Part shown: positions 8,411-18,640 of the stretch, piece by piece | How positions within the stretch are numbered: position 1 is the stretch's first letter | Layout: each line of letters opens with the position of its first letter | The notes under the pieces: model-generated | The model's database searches: none | Seen by the model: only the letters and a program-made list of their open reading frames with translations | Told to the model about the DNA's origin: nothing | Program-made: the position numbers and the translations under genes | DNA from: Lachnospiraceae bacterium | GTDB lineage: Bacteria; Bacillota; Clostridia; Lachnospirales; Lachnospiraceae | DNA: 64,000 nucleotides | Reading direction: 5' to 3' | Assembly: GCA_015057325.1 (NCBI GenBank) | Contig: SVEQ01000009.1 | Span: forward strand, 1-64,000

Positions 8411-11400
8411 TTAATATTTAATTTTGACTTTTCTACCTACATTACCCTTTGTAAATATCTTCTTGTAAATTTGGGCGTACTTCTTATTAAGTTTCTTCGA
8501 ACCAACTTTAACCTTGACAGTTACTGTCTTGGCTTTATTTTTCTTAAGTGCATTCTTAACACTCTTCTTGGTAAGTTTCTTGGACTTAATTGTTATAACC
8601 TTAAGTTTGCTGTCACCGGCAAATGCCTGTGCACCAATCTTTGTTACATTAGCAGGAATCGTAATGTTGGTAAGAGCTTTACAGTTTGCAAACGCCTTAC
8701 TTCCAATCTCGGTCACATTATTTCCAATCGAAACATTCTTAAGTTTCTCGCATCCCGAGAAAGCATTTGCTTCAATCGTTTCAACATTCTTACCAATTGT
8801 GACCTTAGTGATTGTCTTGTTATCCTTAAATGCATCAGCTGCAATCGTCGTTACCTTGTATGTAGTTCCGTTGTCGGTAAATGTTTCCGGAACCGTTACG
8901 GTCTTCTCTTTACTGCTTTCCGAACCTGTGTAGGCTACTTCCGGTTCCTCACCTTCTTTAGATGTTACTGTAAATGTTGCCGCAGTAGATTCATCTGTAA
9001 GCGATGTGCCCGTAGTTGCAGGTGTGGCCGGTGTCTCTGTTGGCGTCGGATTAGGTGCTGGTGTGTCACCGGTTGAAGGTTGTGGATCAGGTTGTGGCGC
9101 TTGAGTGGTTCCTTCTCCCTCATAAACAACCACATACGTCGAGTTATGAGATGTTGTAAATACCGCTCTCGAAGATCCGCCATTATCAGTAACAACCTTC
9201 GCTTTCATATCCTCTTTATTACCTTTGGCATCAACATAGTAAACCGCCGTTTGTTTGCCTGAAGGAACCTGTCCTGTCGGAAGTCCTACTTCAACATCAC
9301 CGGTAAACTCATTAGATACCGTAAAGTCGTATACTCCTGATGCAGTAAGTCCTGAACCAGTAACATTTTCAAGTTCATCACCTGTCATATTAAGTACAGA
9401 TATTTCTGTGTCGGACTTACCTCCTAATGTTGCCAAAGTTTCATTAGGGAATGCTAATGTGAAATTATCCTCCGAAATAATAAGCAATCCCAAGTCATTT
9501 TCTAACGCCTGTTCAACAACATTATCAACAGTGATTCCGTATTCAAGATATCCTGTAGGAACTGTAACTTTCAAATAACCCGAATTATTATATGTAGCCT
9601 GTGTAATCATATTATTAGCAGGCTTTAATTTACCGCCAAATGTAAGGTTAATTGCTTTTGATTCCAATACCGGATATGTTGTTGATACACTACATTTAAA
9701 CTGTTTGCCAACTTGTTTCTTGAAATCCTTGATAGAGTAATGCGTCATTGCTTTGGCACCTCTGAATATATCAAAGAGTTTTCCGTTATATGAGAATGTA
9801 CCTGCAGTGTCGGAATATGTAAAGTTCTTGTTTCTATATTCTATAGTGTTAGTCCACTTAAATCCATCAGGGCAAATAATGTTAAAGTCAAGCGAATTGT
9901 ATTTCAGAGTGACTGTCCCAGGATCATATGTGCCCGCAAGTTTAACATTTCCCATCATGTCTACGCTTGCAGATGTTACAGCAAGTAATGGTTGTTCCTC
10001 AATAGTGATAACTTCACTCTTTAAGTCATGTGCAGCCTTTGTAGCCATATATCTCGGATTCTTAACAGATACCTTGGCATACAACTTATCACCAAGAAGA
10101 TCTGTTGCCTTTTCTTCTCCGAAGTATATGAGTTTTGTGCTGTCCTTATTATCCTTTGCCTCTTCAGTATAAGAAAACGCTCTTGTTGTATTACCATAAT
10201 TGTAGTCACTTGCCTGAAGTTCAATATCCTTATCAATCACATATTCGGCTTTGCCATCCTGTGATGAGATGTTAAATGATGACTCTGTCACGCCATAAGT
10301 GTCATACGAATCCAAACCATCTTCCGGCAAAGTAAGTGTATACGCAATACGGAATGTTCCGTTATTAACAGAAGCCCTTTCTATCTTAACAAAGTTCTCT
10401 GCTGTAGCGTAATGCTTCTCGTTCTCATCAAAAGGATTTCTGTCATAATCATGTCCATGAACTATAACATAATATTTTGACAAGTTCTCTTTCTTAACAT
10501 TCTCAACATTTAACTTAAACCATTGCGTTCTTGCATTGTTAGAATCCTTTTCCAAAAATGCACCCTTAATATCATCGCTGTATCTGTAAATGTTGTTATT
10601 ACCGCTTGTACCTGTTAAAGTGCCGTTCTTAACGATATTGCCGTTATTATCATACATATCAATATTGATCTTCTCGCTAAGCACCTCATCACTTGAAAGT
10701 CTGACAACAGCATTACCCTCATCATCAATCTGGAAGAATACTTCACCATTGCCCTTATCTTTTTCAAGCATTATTCTGTGTGTAAATGTCTTAATTGTAG
10801 TACCCTTGTCATTAAGATACTTGATAACAACTTCGTAACCGTCAGGAATTCTAGTGGTATCCATAGCTGATCTATTCAGGTTTTTACATTTAAGCTTACA
10901 TCCACTGTCAGTCTTTTCAAAGCTTTCAATATAGTATGTATTATCATACAGAATCTTTGCTTCGTTAAAATTGCTAAGATCTCTAATACCGTTAACGCCA
11001 ATCGGATAAACTTCGATAGACATATTATTATCTGCCAACGGATGAGTTTCTTCTACCGAAGCCGCAAGCTTACTATCCATTGAATCCTCTTCAATGCCTT
11101 CTTCATAAGGTTTAAGATATGGATCTATATTATCTTCCACTATCTCATCTTGTCCTATATGCTTAATCTTATGCGTCCACTCCATATCAAGAGTTATACG
11201 AGCGTCCTCGCCTTCCTCTTTGATAAGTTTGACCTCATCCTTTGTAACCTTAATCTCGCTAATTATATCTTCGGTTCGTCCGTTAGAAACTGTCACATCA
11301 TCTCTTACTGAACCTTTGAAGAAATGAACCTTACCATAGGTAATATTTTCTCCTTCTCCTTTGTCCTCTTCCCAATACCAACCTGCTAAATTAACAAGAA

Positions 11401-14400
11401 CATTTGCAGCTGCACCTCCGGTAAAGGTCTGATAGTCATAATCGCTGCTTCTTATAGGTTTTTTAAAGTAACCACTGGTCTCAAACCAGCTATGAGTATC
11501 ATCAAAATTGCTGCTTATCCAATTACCACCGGGACATCCTTCCCAGCCGGATTCATTACTTGTTCTATATCCAGAGACATAAACGCCTTGTCCTGAAAGA
11601 GCATCGGAATCAGTTGCGATACCATTTGTTGATGCATAAATCTTATTAACGCATCTGATTCTTTCATAGTTTTCTCTAAGTTTTGAACTTAAGCTGTTCA
11701 TGGTCCATGCAAGTGAGAAAGAACCGTCTCTTCCAATTGTACAATCATTAGGATAAAATGTTCCGGTTGCATCAGTACAACTGAAATTATAAGAACCACT
11801 TATTACAGTCCAATCATCGAGTTGCACAGTCGTCCAACCACGGTAACCATCACCGCCAAGGCTATTTGTCCAGTAACCACCCGCAGAGTTTCCTTCCGGA
11901 TGCCATGTGTAATTAACAACCAAACTATCCTGCGGTTCTCCAACAGGATCACCATAATGACCATCACTTGTCTCAATCACCTGAACACCAAGAGTTCGCA
12001 AATAAATATCATAGTTTATAGTACTGCTTCCTGTTTCCAAATAGTTCCGCAATATTTCTGACGGTGCTATACGAATCAACGCCTCACAATCCCTATCGTT
12101 GCCGGCTTGCTTTGTAATCGTAGCCGTACCTATCACCTTTCCGGTTCTTTTGTTTACAACATTAGCCGAATAACCATATGGTATAGTATCTAAGTATTGG
12201 TAACTTATTTGCTCATCCACTTCGTTTTCAAGGGCCTGGTGTGCAGGCTTTGTTTCTTTAACATATCTATCTGTACTCCATTTTGCATAGAACTGTACAT
12301 ATCCATGATAACTGTCATAACCTTTGTATGTAATCCCTGCCGTTTTATTTCTTGTGGAATAATTCTGCTCATCAGAAGATAAACTACACAGATTCTGGGT
12401 TCCGGTTGCTTTAATCCATTTATACTCTGAAGGGAAACCTTCGGCTTCCTTATATTCAGCCCTCTGATATGCCACAAAACTGAATGGTTCAGGTGAAATG
12501 CTGGAAAGATCTGTATAAGTCACAGAATATATTGTATTACCTAAATCATCTTTATCACTGCCTGTAGTTATACCACTACTTCCAAGTGACACACTACCCG
12601 ATGTTCCCCTAGCAGAAGGAAGTGAAACGGACTCATATGAAGCCGCATCAGGTATGCTCCAATGAAATACCGCTTTAGACGTTGTAGTCTCCTCTCCATC
12701 AAGAGTAACTGTACCTGAATTAACAAGTCTGTTGGAAGGGATTGCTCCCATAGCCCAGCTCATATCCACATCAAAATCAGTTCTAACAAAGTTTCCACTA
12801 TTTCTCTTTTCATATACTGTAAGAGTAAACTCACCGCTTGCAGGAATCAATTCAGAGCCTGTGTTGATGGTAATAGTTGTTCCTCTAAGATATTTGAATT
12901 TATCATCCTTTGTGGAAGGATAACCCTTTACACTATTATATGTCTTATAATACTTACCATCAATATAGACCAATGCCGAACTCCATACAGATGCTCCATA
13001 GTTGTTTTTCTCATCCCTGTCGATATCCCACTGCCAGAGCGGTGTCAACGAAACATCATATCTGTCTGTAGGATTGAATGGATCTCTTGCAGAATCATCT
13101 ACATATACCTTATACGGTACACCTGGCGATGTTGTTCTTCCTTTATCCATTGTAACCGGGGCATAATATACCGTAGTTTCCCAATTATCTTTTCTCTCTT
13201 CACTCGAAGGACTTACATATTTGCGAGAGGCTATGTAACCATCCTTTTCAGGTACAATATACTGATTACCGGTACCATTACTTGAACCCCACACAGCTCT
13301 GTCATACACATCATCCGGAAATACTTCCTCTTCTCCCTTAGCAGGATCTGCATATCTGTAATGAACTGTATTCTTATAATTCTTGTAATACTTAAATTCG
13401 TGTGTAAATGTTTCTTGATCAGTAAATTGATAATATGGAATTCTGATAGATTTACCGTCAAAATATTCATCGCTTAACACATATCCTTCCACAATCGGTG
13501 GGACAAATACATATGGTCTATCCTGTCGCTGTTTATAATTAGTATATGGAGCAGTAACTTCTGTACCGTCTTCTTTTACAAAAGAAAATGTACAATTAGT
13601 CTCTTTAACTCCATAATATAATTTCACAATCTGCCTTGCTGCAGGCATTGTGCCCTCATAAACAACTTCATCAGTATCAAGTGCATAGTTTCCGTTCTTA
13701 TCGTATCGCCAGTATGGGCTGATAACCTCATGTTCCACCCTGTAGGTAGTTCCGGCCTCAACATATGAATATGTCGGATCTTTAATCTTTTCAACCTCAT
13801 CAGGATTAGAACTGTCAGGTTTTAAAAGATACTGCACCTCTAATATAAACTTACCTTTGGAATATACTACAGTCTCTTTAATGCCAGCTGGCAAATCCGA
13901 GGCCTGAACATATCCCTCAACAACCATAATTGACGGCGTATAGAGAGCAATTTCCGGAGACGGATAACTATAGGAATCACCGACCTTTACGGTAGCATTT
14001 ATAGGATCGTGTGCCTTACTGCCATCTGAATATACATATTCTACGGTAAGGGTTGTTTCTTTACCTACGTATTTTACATCTATCGTCTTATCCTCATTAG
14101 CCATCACTCCGGACACAGTCGAATCCGCATACTGGCATGTATAACCATCTATAGTCGGAACCTCTACACTATACGCCTCTCCCTCTTCAAGATACTCTAT
14201 ATGAGGGGATGCTATCGTCATCTTATTCTGGTTGATAAAACGGACCGTCAGCTTGTGCTTATCCGAAGACGGTTCAGGACCTACTGTTAATTCATTTAAA
14301 TTCTTCCAGCCCGTAGAAAGCATCTTATACTGGCCTGATGAAGTATATGTCTTCACATATGCTTCCAAAGCCACATATACCGTCTCACCCGAAACAGGCA

Positions 14401-14800
14401 CGTAACCGTTGTACCAATATGGCGTTATAGAAAATGATGCCACGCCATCGGTAACTGACAACGCCGAAGGTGACAGGGTAAAAATACCCTTCTCATAAAT
14501 GTTGTCATCAGCCTCCCTAGCACCTACATACATTTCATATTCAACATACGAACCCGGAACCGTTGAAAATGTTCCGGAAAATGTCCAGTTACCAGCTGCA
14601 TTTGGCGTACTTGATGATGTTAATGTAAGCATTTCGGGTGGAAGTGTCTCACATCCACTGTCCGCTTCCTTAACAGCCTGTAAAACAGTCGGTGCATAGA
14701 CTCCGCCTGCATGCACATCTGTTACAGAAAAGGCTATACCTGCTAACACCGTAAAGCACGTAATCAGACAAATTAGACTTCTTTTAATCATCTTACTCAT
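8411..14800 (-). CDS. Giant secreted multidomain surface protein (MucBP-like repeats, BspA-type LRR, basic C-terminus)
   Basis: 2129 aa. A signal peptide (about 1-31, ending DVHA) is followed by MucBP/bacterial-Ig-like repeats (about 180-480; strands such as TLTVEYVYSDGSKAHD). A very long beta-rich middle has no family I recognise. Then come a Pro/Thr/Ser linker (about 1885-1960), LRR_5/BspA-type repeats (about 1965-2065; AFSGCEKLKNVSIGNNV) and a lysine-rich tail ending VKIKY. There is no LPXTG sorting signal. ATG 14800 is chosen over 14839 because GGAG lies 8 nt upstream and the signal peptide starts there. Its promoter bears the LytTR-type double repeat. Adhesion to host or plant glycans is plausible but unproven. 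Confidence 0.85.
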   Translation of the reverse strand: MSKMIKRSLICLITCFTVLAGIAFSVTDVHAGGVYAPTVLQAVKEADSGCETLPPEMLTLTSSSTPNAAGNWTFSGTFSTVPGSYVEYEMYVGAREADDNIYEKGIFTLSPSALSVTDGVASFSITPYWYNGYVPVSGETVYVALEAYVKTYTSSGQYKMLSTGWKNLNELTVGPEPSSDKHKLTVRFINQNKMTIASPHIEYLEEGEAYSVEVPTIDGYTCQYADSTVSGVMANEDKTIDVKYVGKETTLTVEYVYSDGSKAHDPINATVKVGDSYSYPSPEIALYTPSIMVVEGYVQASDLPAGIKETVVYSKGKFILEVQYLLKPDSSNPDEVEKIKDPTYSYVEAGTTYRVEHEVISPYWRYDKNGNYALDTDEVVYEGTMPAARQIVKLYYGVKETNCTFSFVKEDGTEVTAPYTNYKQRQDRPYVFVPPIVEGYVLSDEYFDGKSIRIPYYQFTDQETFTHEFKYYKNYKNTVHYRYADPAKGEEEVFPDDVYDRAVWGSSNGTGNQYIVPEKDGYIASRKYVSPSSEERKDNWETTVYYAPVTMDKGRTTSPGVPYKVYVDDSARDPFNPTDRYDVSLTPLWQWDIDRDEKNNYGASVWSSALVYIDGKYYKTYNSVKGYPSTKDDKFKYLRGTTITINTGSELIPASGEFTLTVYEKRNSGNFVRTDFDVDMSWAMGAIPSNRLVNSGTVTLDGEETTTSKAVFHWSIPDAASYESVSLPSARGTSGSVSLGSSGITTGSDKDDLGNTIYSVTYTDLSSISPEPFSFVAYQRAEYKEAEGFPSEYKWIKATGTQNLCSLSSDEQNYSTRNKTAGITYKGYDSYHGYVQFYAKWSTDRYVKETKPAHQALENEVDEQISYQYLDTIPYGYSANVVNKRTGKVIGTATITKQAGNDRDCEALIRIAPSEILRNYLETGSSTINYDIYLRTLGVQVIETSDGHYGDPVGEPQDSLVVNYTWHPEGNSAGGYWTNSLGGDGYRGWTTVQLDDWTVISGSYNFSCTDATGTFYPNDCTIGRDGSFSLAWTMNSLSSKLRENYERIRCVNKIYASTNGIATDSDALSGQGVYVSGYRTSNESGWEGCPGGNWISSNFDDTHSWFETSGYFKKPIRSSDYDYQTFTGGAAANVLVNLAGWYWEEDKGEGENITYGKVHFFKGSVRDDVTVSNGRTEDIISEIKVTKDEVKLIKEEGEDARITLDMEWTHKIKHIGQDEIVEDNIDPYLKPYEEGIEEDSMDSKLAASVEETHPLADNNMSIEVYPIGVNGIRDLSNFNEAKILYDNTYYIESFEKTDSGCKLKCKNLNRSAMDTTRIPDGYEVVIKYLNDKGTTIKTFTHRIMLEKDKGNGEVFFQIDDEGNAVVRLSSDEVLSEKINIDMYDNNGNIVKNGTLTGTSGNNNIYRYSDDIKGAFLEKDSNNARTQWFKLNVENVKKENLSKYYVIVHGHDYDRNPFDENEKHYATAENFVKIERASVNNGTFRIAYTLTLPEDGLDSYDTYGVTESSFNISSQDGKAEYVIDKDIELQASDYNYGNTTRAFSYTEEAKDNKDSTKLIYFGEEKATDLLGDKLYAKVSVKNPRYMATKAAHDLKSEVITIEEQPLLAVTSASVDMMGNVKLAGTYDPGTVTLKYNSLDFNIICPDGFKWTNTIEYRNKNFTYSDTAGTFSYNGKLFDIFRGAKAMTHYSIKDFKKQVGKQFKCSVSTTYPVLESKAINLTFGGKLKPANNMITQATYNNSGYLKVTVPTGYLEYGITVDNVVEQALENDLGLLIISEDNFTLAFPNETLATLGGKSDTEISVLNMTGDELENVTGSGLTASGVYDFTVSNEFTGDVEVGLPTGQVPSGKQTAVYYVDAKGNKEDMKAKVVTDNGGSSRAVFTTSHNSTYVVVYEGEGTTQAPQPDPQPSTGDTPAPNPTPTETPATPATTGTSLTDESTAATFTVTSKEGEEPEVAYTGSESSKEKTVTVPETFTDNGTTYKVTTIAADAFKDNKTITKVTIGKNVETIEANAFSGCEKLKNVSIGNNVTEIGSKAFANCKALTNITIPANVTKIGAQAFAGDSKLKVITIKSKKLTKKSVKNALKKNKAKTVTVKVKVGSKKLNKKYAQIYKKIFTKGNVGRKVKIKY

Positions 14801-14887
14801 ACCTTTTTCTCCTTTCTGCTTTTCATACCATAAATACAAATATATGGGACCGTAACCCCTCCCATATATGTAAAATATAATGTCATA

Positions 14888-14955
14888 ATTATACCAAATA
14901 TCAATCTCAAAATCCGTTTTTATGTCTATTCGGTCGTTTTTCGTGTCTATTCGGT
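14888..14955 (-). promoter_or_regulatory. LytTR-type operator and -10 box (site A)
   Basis: On the minus strand two copies of ACCGAATAG (14947-14955 and 14926-14934) are separated by 12 bp, a 21-bp period or two helical turns. A -10 TATAAT at 14888-14893 starts 33 bp downstream of the proximal copy. There is no good -35, which suggests activator dependence. The same layout recurs at three other promoters in this island. Confidence 0.75.
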
Positions 14956-14961
14956 CAAAAT

Positions 14962-15000
14962 CAAAAAAATCCCGACAACTACCTTAGTAATTGGCGGGAT
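14962..15000 (-). terminator. Terminator of the 814-aa surface-protein gene
   Basis: Hairpin arms at 14969-14978 and 14991-15000 with one mismatch, then a T run on the minus strand (14963-14969). It belongs to the ATCCCGACAA hairpin family and ends 13 nt before the operator of the next gene. Confidence 0.8.
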
Positions 15001-15010
15001 TTAATCTCAT

Positions 15011-17455
15011 TTAATATTTCACTTTGACTTTCTTACCTACATTTTTCTTCGTAAAAAACTTCTTATAGAGTTTTGCGTACTTCTTATTAAGTTTCTTCGA
15101 ACCGACGTCAACCTTAACTGTTATTGTCTTTGCCTTACTTCCTTTAAATGCATTTTTAACACTCTTCTTGGTTAACTTCTTGGTTTTCACAACCACCGTA
15201 CTTATCTTGGACTTATTGAATGCTTTCGCCGAAAGTGTATCGATATTCTTACCGAGAATTACCTTCGTTGCTGCGCAGCCGCTAAATGCATTCTCATCAA
15301 CGGAAGTAACCTTATATGTCACACCATCAAGAATTACGTCATCCGATACTACAACACTTTTTGCCTTTGTATCTGTTGTACTCTTATATTCAACCTCCGG
15401 TGTTTCTCCGACTTTTGATGTTACAACGACATTCGCTTTAGCCGATGTATCGGTATCCGCCGTCCCCTCTGCTTTAGGGGTACCGGTTGCGGTAGGTGCC
15501 TGTGTTGTTGCAGGGGGTTCTGACGTTACATCCGCGGTCTTCTTTTCGTCACTCAACTTCTGTTCCTCTGAAGTCTTCTGCACAGGGTCCGTTGTATGGC
15601 TTCCAGTGCCCACAATCTCATATGTAACATCATACGTTCCTGCAGCATCCTTGCTAGAACTTGCTTTTACAGTAACCTTATAAGTCCCCGGTTCTTTTGA
15701 ATTTTCATCGGAATACTTGACCGTATAATCTCTAGTTTTGTCTGAATATTCAAGTTTAACATCGCCGGCCCAAACACCGGTAACTTCAGGTTTTTGCACT
15801 TCTCCGTTATAGGCAAATGATGTCTGCGAAAGAGTTACTTTTGATATTCCGGGCACAATCTTAAACGTACAATTATCCGTTCCCTGATAATTCCCCTTCA
15901 TTGTAATGATTGCCTTTGCCTCACCATAATCAATATTATTCTCATACGAAAGCATGTAATCAACATCCTCTTTCAAAACCAACATTACGTCATAAATACG
16001 ATTAACTCCGTCAACATTCTCTTTTACAGTCATGTCATACTTAACATATAAAGGTTTAGGCGTCACAGGTGTGCCTGTGTACGGAGTCTTTTCCACATAA
16101 CAATAAAGACATCCATCAACACCAATAGTATGCGGATTAATCTTCCATGTGTATGTCTTGTCCTCAGTTGTACCGTCACTCCATGTTTTAGTATTATCAG
16201 TAAGTGATGCTTTAATTGTGTAGGTTCCCGCATTGGTAGCCTTCGTATCCCCACTCCATTTAAAACCATCCCATGTTGATGTTTCAAATATGGCTGATTT
16301 TTCCTTACTGTCATAAGTATATTCTGTTGATACAATGGCATCTTTGGGTAATAATACTTTACCATTATCAATCGGCTCAATCACAACTGTCTTTGCTACT
16401 GTTCCGTCTGCCTTCAAAATTCTTGCCCCTGCTTTGTATGCCCCCGCAGGCGTTGAATATTGCAAGTGTTCTTTATCATGATTATAACCGGAAGAACTAA
16501 TCGCCGTAGTCTCATATCCATTTTTAAATGAATCATTTGGATTAGCTATTGCCGTAACCTTTTTAATTCCCGGTTCTATGGTAAACTTACCATAATCATT
16601 TGCTATTCCGCCTGTCTGACTGCCATAATCGCTGTTAGACTTACCGGTAACCTCACCACCGGTAATAGTAAGGTCATGGTGACTATAAATACCATACTTG
16701 TATCCTTCAGCATATATGGTACCGCCTTTAATAGTTACATCTCCCGTTCCTGTATTGGTATCTCTTTTGGTTCCTATTCCTGCACCAAAGCCTTTGGCAG
16801 TGACTGTACCACCATTAATGGTTATCGGGCCAATTTCACTGTAGATTCCACAAACCTCATAAATGTATGAACTTGAAGCATCAAGACCCTCGCATACCGT
16901 TTGTGCTGTTATATTCGTGTCATCATTTCCTTTAATCTCAAGTGGACCATAAGCATAAATTGCCGGAGCATCAGAGTCAGATGTAACCGTAACCTTGCCT
17001 GAAAGGGCAAGTGATCCTGCAGCAACAAGACTTCCATATGATGAAGTCTGTGCACAGTATATTCCGCTACTGGTTGTATTAATAACAATGCCGTTACCTG
17101 TACCATTTATGTCAAGTGCACATCCATTTGTCTGAATCCCCGATATTCCGGTAATTGTACCATTTCCAACAATTTTAAGTTCTTCATCATCCGTATATAT
17201 TACAGTTTTCTTATAGGCCGCATCATAAATTGTTGTCCCTTGCGGCTCAAAAACAAGTACGGCACCATCAAGTGTAAGTGTATTAGTTTGAGCATCATAT
17301 GTCACATTACCCGATGTAACTGCATTAGTAACTTCGCCGGAACCGGTAACCTCAACTCCTCCAACATACAGGCTTGCCGAAGCACTAATAGGTGCCAAAA
17401 CAACACATACCATAGCACAAACAAATGCCATCAAAATCTTTTTACATACTCCCAT
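15011..17455 (-). CDS. Secreted surface protein: beta-helix carbohydrate-binding-like, Ig/MBG-like repeats, LRR, basic C-terminus
   Basis: 814 aa. Signal peptide about 1-27 (ending SASA). Residues about 28-330 show short repeated strands and turns (NVTYDAQTNTLTLDGA, then many ITGG/IKGG turns), as in Cthe_2159-type carbohydrate-binding beta-helix proteins. About 370-640 are Ig/MBG-like modules (NAGTYTIKASL, EPGTYKVTVKA). A Thr/Pro linker, a short LRR_5 segment (VDENAFSGC) and the lysine-rich tail ending VKVKY follow. The C-terminal 190 residues are nearly the same as in the 555-aa protein at 23.9 kb. GTT/ATG choice: ATG 17455 has GGAGG 7 nt upstream. Controlled by LytTR-type site B. Confidence 0.82.
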   Translation of the reverse strand: MGVCKKILMAFVCAMVCVVLAPISASASLYVGGVEVTGSGEVTNAVTSGNVTYDAQTNTLTLDGAVLVFEPQGTTIYDAAYKKTVIYTDDEELKIVGNGTITGISGIQTNGCALDINGTGNGIVINTTSSGIYCAQTSSYGSLVAAGSLALSGKVTVTSDSDAPAIYAYGPLEIKGNDDTNITAQTVCEGLDASSSYIYEVCGIYSEIGPITINGGTVTAKGFGAGIGTKRDTNTGTGDVTIKGGTIYAEGYKYGIYSHHDLTITGGEVTGKSNSDYGSQTGGIANDYGKFTIEPGIKKVTAIANPNDSFKNGYETTAISSSGYNHDKEHLQYSTPAGAYKAGARILKADGTVAKTVVIEPIDNGKVLLPKDAIVSTEYTYDSKEKSAIFETSTWDGFKWSGDTKATNAGTYTIKASLTDNTKTWSDGTTEDKTYTWKINPHTIGVDGCLYCYVEKTPYTGTPVTPKPLYVKYDMTVKENVDGVNRIYDVMLVLKEDVDYMLSYENNIDYGEAKAIITMKGNYQGTDNCTFKIVPGISKVTLSQTSFAYNGEVQKPEVTGVWAGDVKLEYSDKTRDYTVKYSDENSKEPGTYKVTVKASSSKDAAGTYDVTYEIVGTGSHTTDPVQKTSEEQKLSDEKKTADVTSEPPATTQAPTATGTPKAEGTADTDTSAKANVVVTSKVGETPEVEYKSTTDTKAKSVVVSDDVILDGVTYKVTSVDENAFSGCAATKVILGKNIDTLSAKAFNKSKISTVVVKTKKLTKKSVKNAFKGSKAKTITVKVDVGSKKLNKKYAKLYKKFFTKKNVGKKVKVKY

Positions 17456-17503
17456 AAAACAACCTCCTATACCTTTATTCCAAAATGCTACCATCTGCGT
17501 ACT

Positions 17504-17572
17504 ATTATCTCAAATTACAAAGACATTTTCTATATTGTTTGCCTATTCGGTCGTTTTTCGTGTCTATTCGGT
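17504..17572 (-). promoter_or_regulatory. LytTR-type operator and -10 box (site B)
   Basis: Minus strand: ACCGAATAG copies at 17564-17572 and 17543-17551 with a 12-bp spacer, then a -10-like GATAAT at 17504-17509, 34 bp from the proximal copy. The ATG follows 49 bp later. Confidence 0.72.
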
Positions 17573-17579
17573 CAAAATC

Positions 17580-17617
17580 AAAAAAATCCCGACAACCACC
17601 GTAGTGATTGTCAGGAT
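17580..17617 (-). terminator. Terminator of the surface protein-LytTR-DUF3021 operon
   Basis: Arms 17586-17598 and 17605-17617 form a hairpin (inner CAC/GTG pairs extend it), followed on the minus strand by a T run at 17580-17586. It is a member of the same repeated hairpin family. The plus-strand side also ends in TTTT. Confidence 0.82.
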
Positions 17618-17650
17618 TTTATTAACATTTTATATGCTATTGCCTTGCAT

Positions 17651-18136
17651 TTAATCTGCAACCTCTTCCTTTTCTTTAAAAAGCTTGATGTCACGATTCA
17701 TTTCTCTTATCTCTTTACGATAGATAAGGTACTGTGACAACCATATTGCAACATAAGCTAAAAGCATTGAGGCAAACTGTATTACATTTTGGAAACTGTG
17801 GTAAGGTGTAAGCCATCCGTTAAACAATCCGACAAATACATAGACAGCCATTGTCACTCCAAAATGTATTGTTGTAGGCTTTAGGATTCCCCAATCCTCA
17901 ATCTCATAAACTACCGAGCCTCCGTTACCGACAAATCCCAAAAGTCCACCTGTCAAAAGTTCTAACAAGAGTCTTGGAACAGTTCTTCCTACCGCACTAC
18001 TTGAGTATTCATCAATATATGCTCCGGCATTTCCCGTAAACAGAGTACTTAGCAATATATTAATTATTATTGTAACCAGTATTCCAAGAGAAAAACCGAT
18101 TGCCGCTTTATATATGAATCTATTCTTTAAAGTCAT
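17651..18136 (-). CDS. DUF3021 family four-helix membrane protein (probable LytTR regulator antagonist)
   Basis: 161 aa with four predicted membrane helices (about 10-33, 57-78, 90-112 and 119-142) and a charged cytoplasmic tail rich in Lys/Glu. Size, topology and position directly after a receiver-less LytTR gene (24 bp gap) match DUF3021 proteins. In Streptococcus mutans-type LytTR Regulatory Systems (HdrRM, BrsRM) the membrane partner restrains the regulator; the same role here is inferred. GGAG precedes the ATG by 8 nt. Confidence 0.85.
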   Translation of the reverse strand: MTLKNRFIYKAAIGFSLGILVTIIINILLSTLFTGNAGAYIDEYSSSAVGRTVPRLLLELLTGGLLGFVGNGGSVVYEIEDWGILKPTTIHFGVTMAVYVFVGLFNGWLTPYHSFQNVIQFASMLLAYVAIWLSQYLIYRKEIREMNRDIKLFKEKEEVAD

Positions 18137-18160
18137 ATTATTTCTCCTTTCATACCTTAA

Positions 18161-18628
18161 TCATATTCCGCTTTTCAGTTTATCTCTAAGCGATTTAATA
18201 CACCTTCTGGCTACAAAACTTCGTACCCCGTTGTCAAAAACAACACCAACGGTACCATTTAACGAGAAATCAAAACTGTCAACCTTATACAGATTAACAA
18301 TCTCCGACTGTGATATGCGGAAGAATCTCTCCGAATCCAGTTCTTCCTCAAATCTTGCCATCGTGCCTTTGGCCGTATAGACAACATTCTTTGTCTCCAC
18401 CATAACCTTGCGTCCCTCGGTTTTGATACGATAAATATCTCTTTGAGAAATGAACTTCAGGTTCTCTTCATCGTATGCCGGAATCGGCGGATACTTATTT
18501 CGAGATGCATTCTCAATCGAGTATACTATGTTGTCAATCTGTTCCGTTTCCTTTTTCGTGTAGATATTGACAAATGTTTCTTCGTACTTTTCGTCAACGA
18601 TTACGTTGACTTCAATCATGTCTTTCAT
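18161..18628 (-). CDS. LytTR-domain transcriptional regulator (LRS type, no receiver)
   Basis: 155 aa. Residues about 50-152 form a LytTR DNA-binding domain: ISQRDIYRIKTEGRKVMV, then FFRISQSEIVNL and the terminal RRCIKSLRDKL. The first 50 residues are too short for a response-regulator receiver, so control must come from another partner, most simply the DUF3021 protein encoded next. It begins 12 bp after the upstream surface-protein gene with GGAG before the ATG, so it shares that gene's promoter. I infer that it binds the ACCGAATAG double repeats in this island. Confidence 0.88.
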   Translation of the reverse strand: MKDMIEVNVIVDEKYEETFVNIYTKKETEQIDNIVYSIENASRNKYPPIPAYDEENLKFISQRDIYRIKTEGRKVMVETKNVVYTAKGTMARFEEELDSERFFRISQSEIVNLYKVDSFDFSLNGTVGVVFDNGVRSFVARRCIKSLRDKLKSGI

Positions 18629-18640
18629 TACCTTCTCCTG

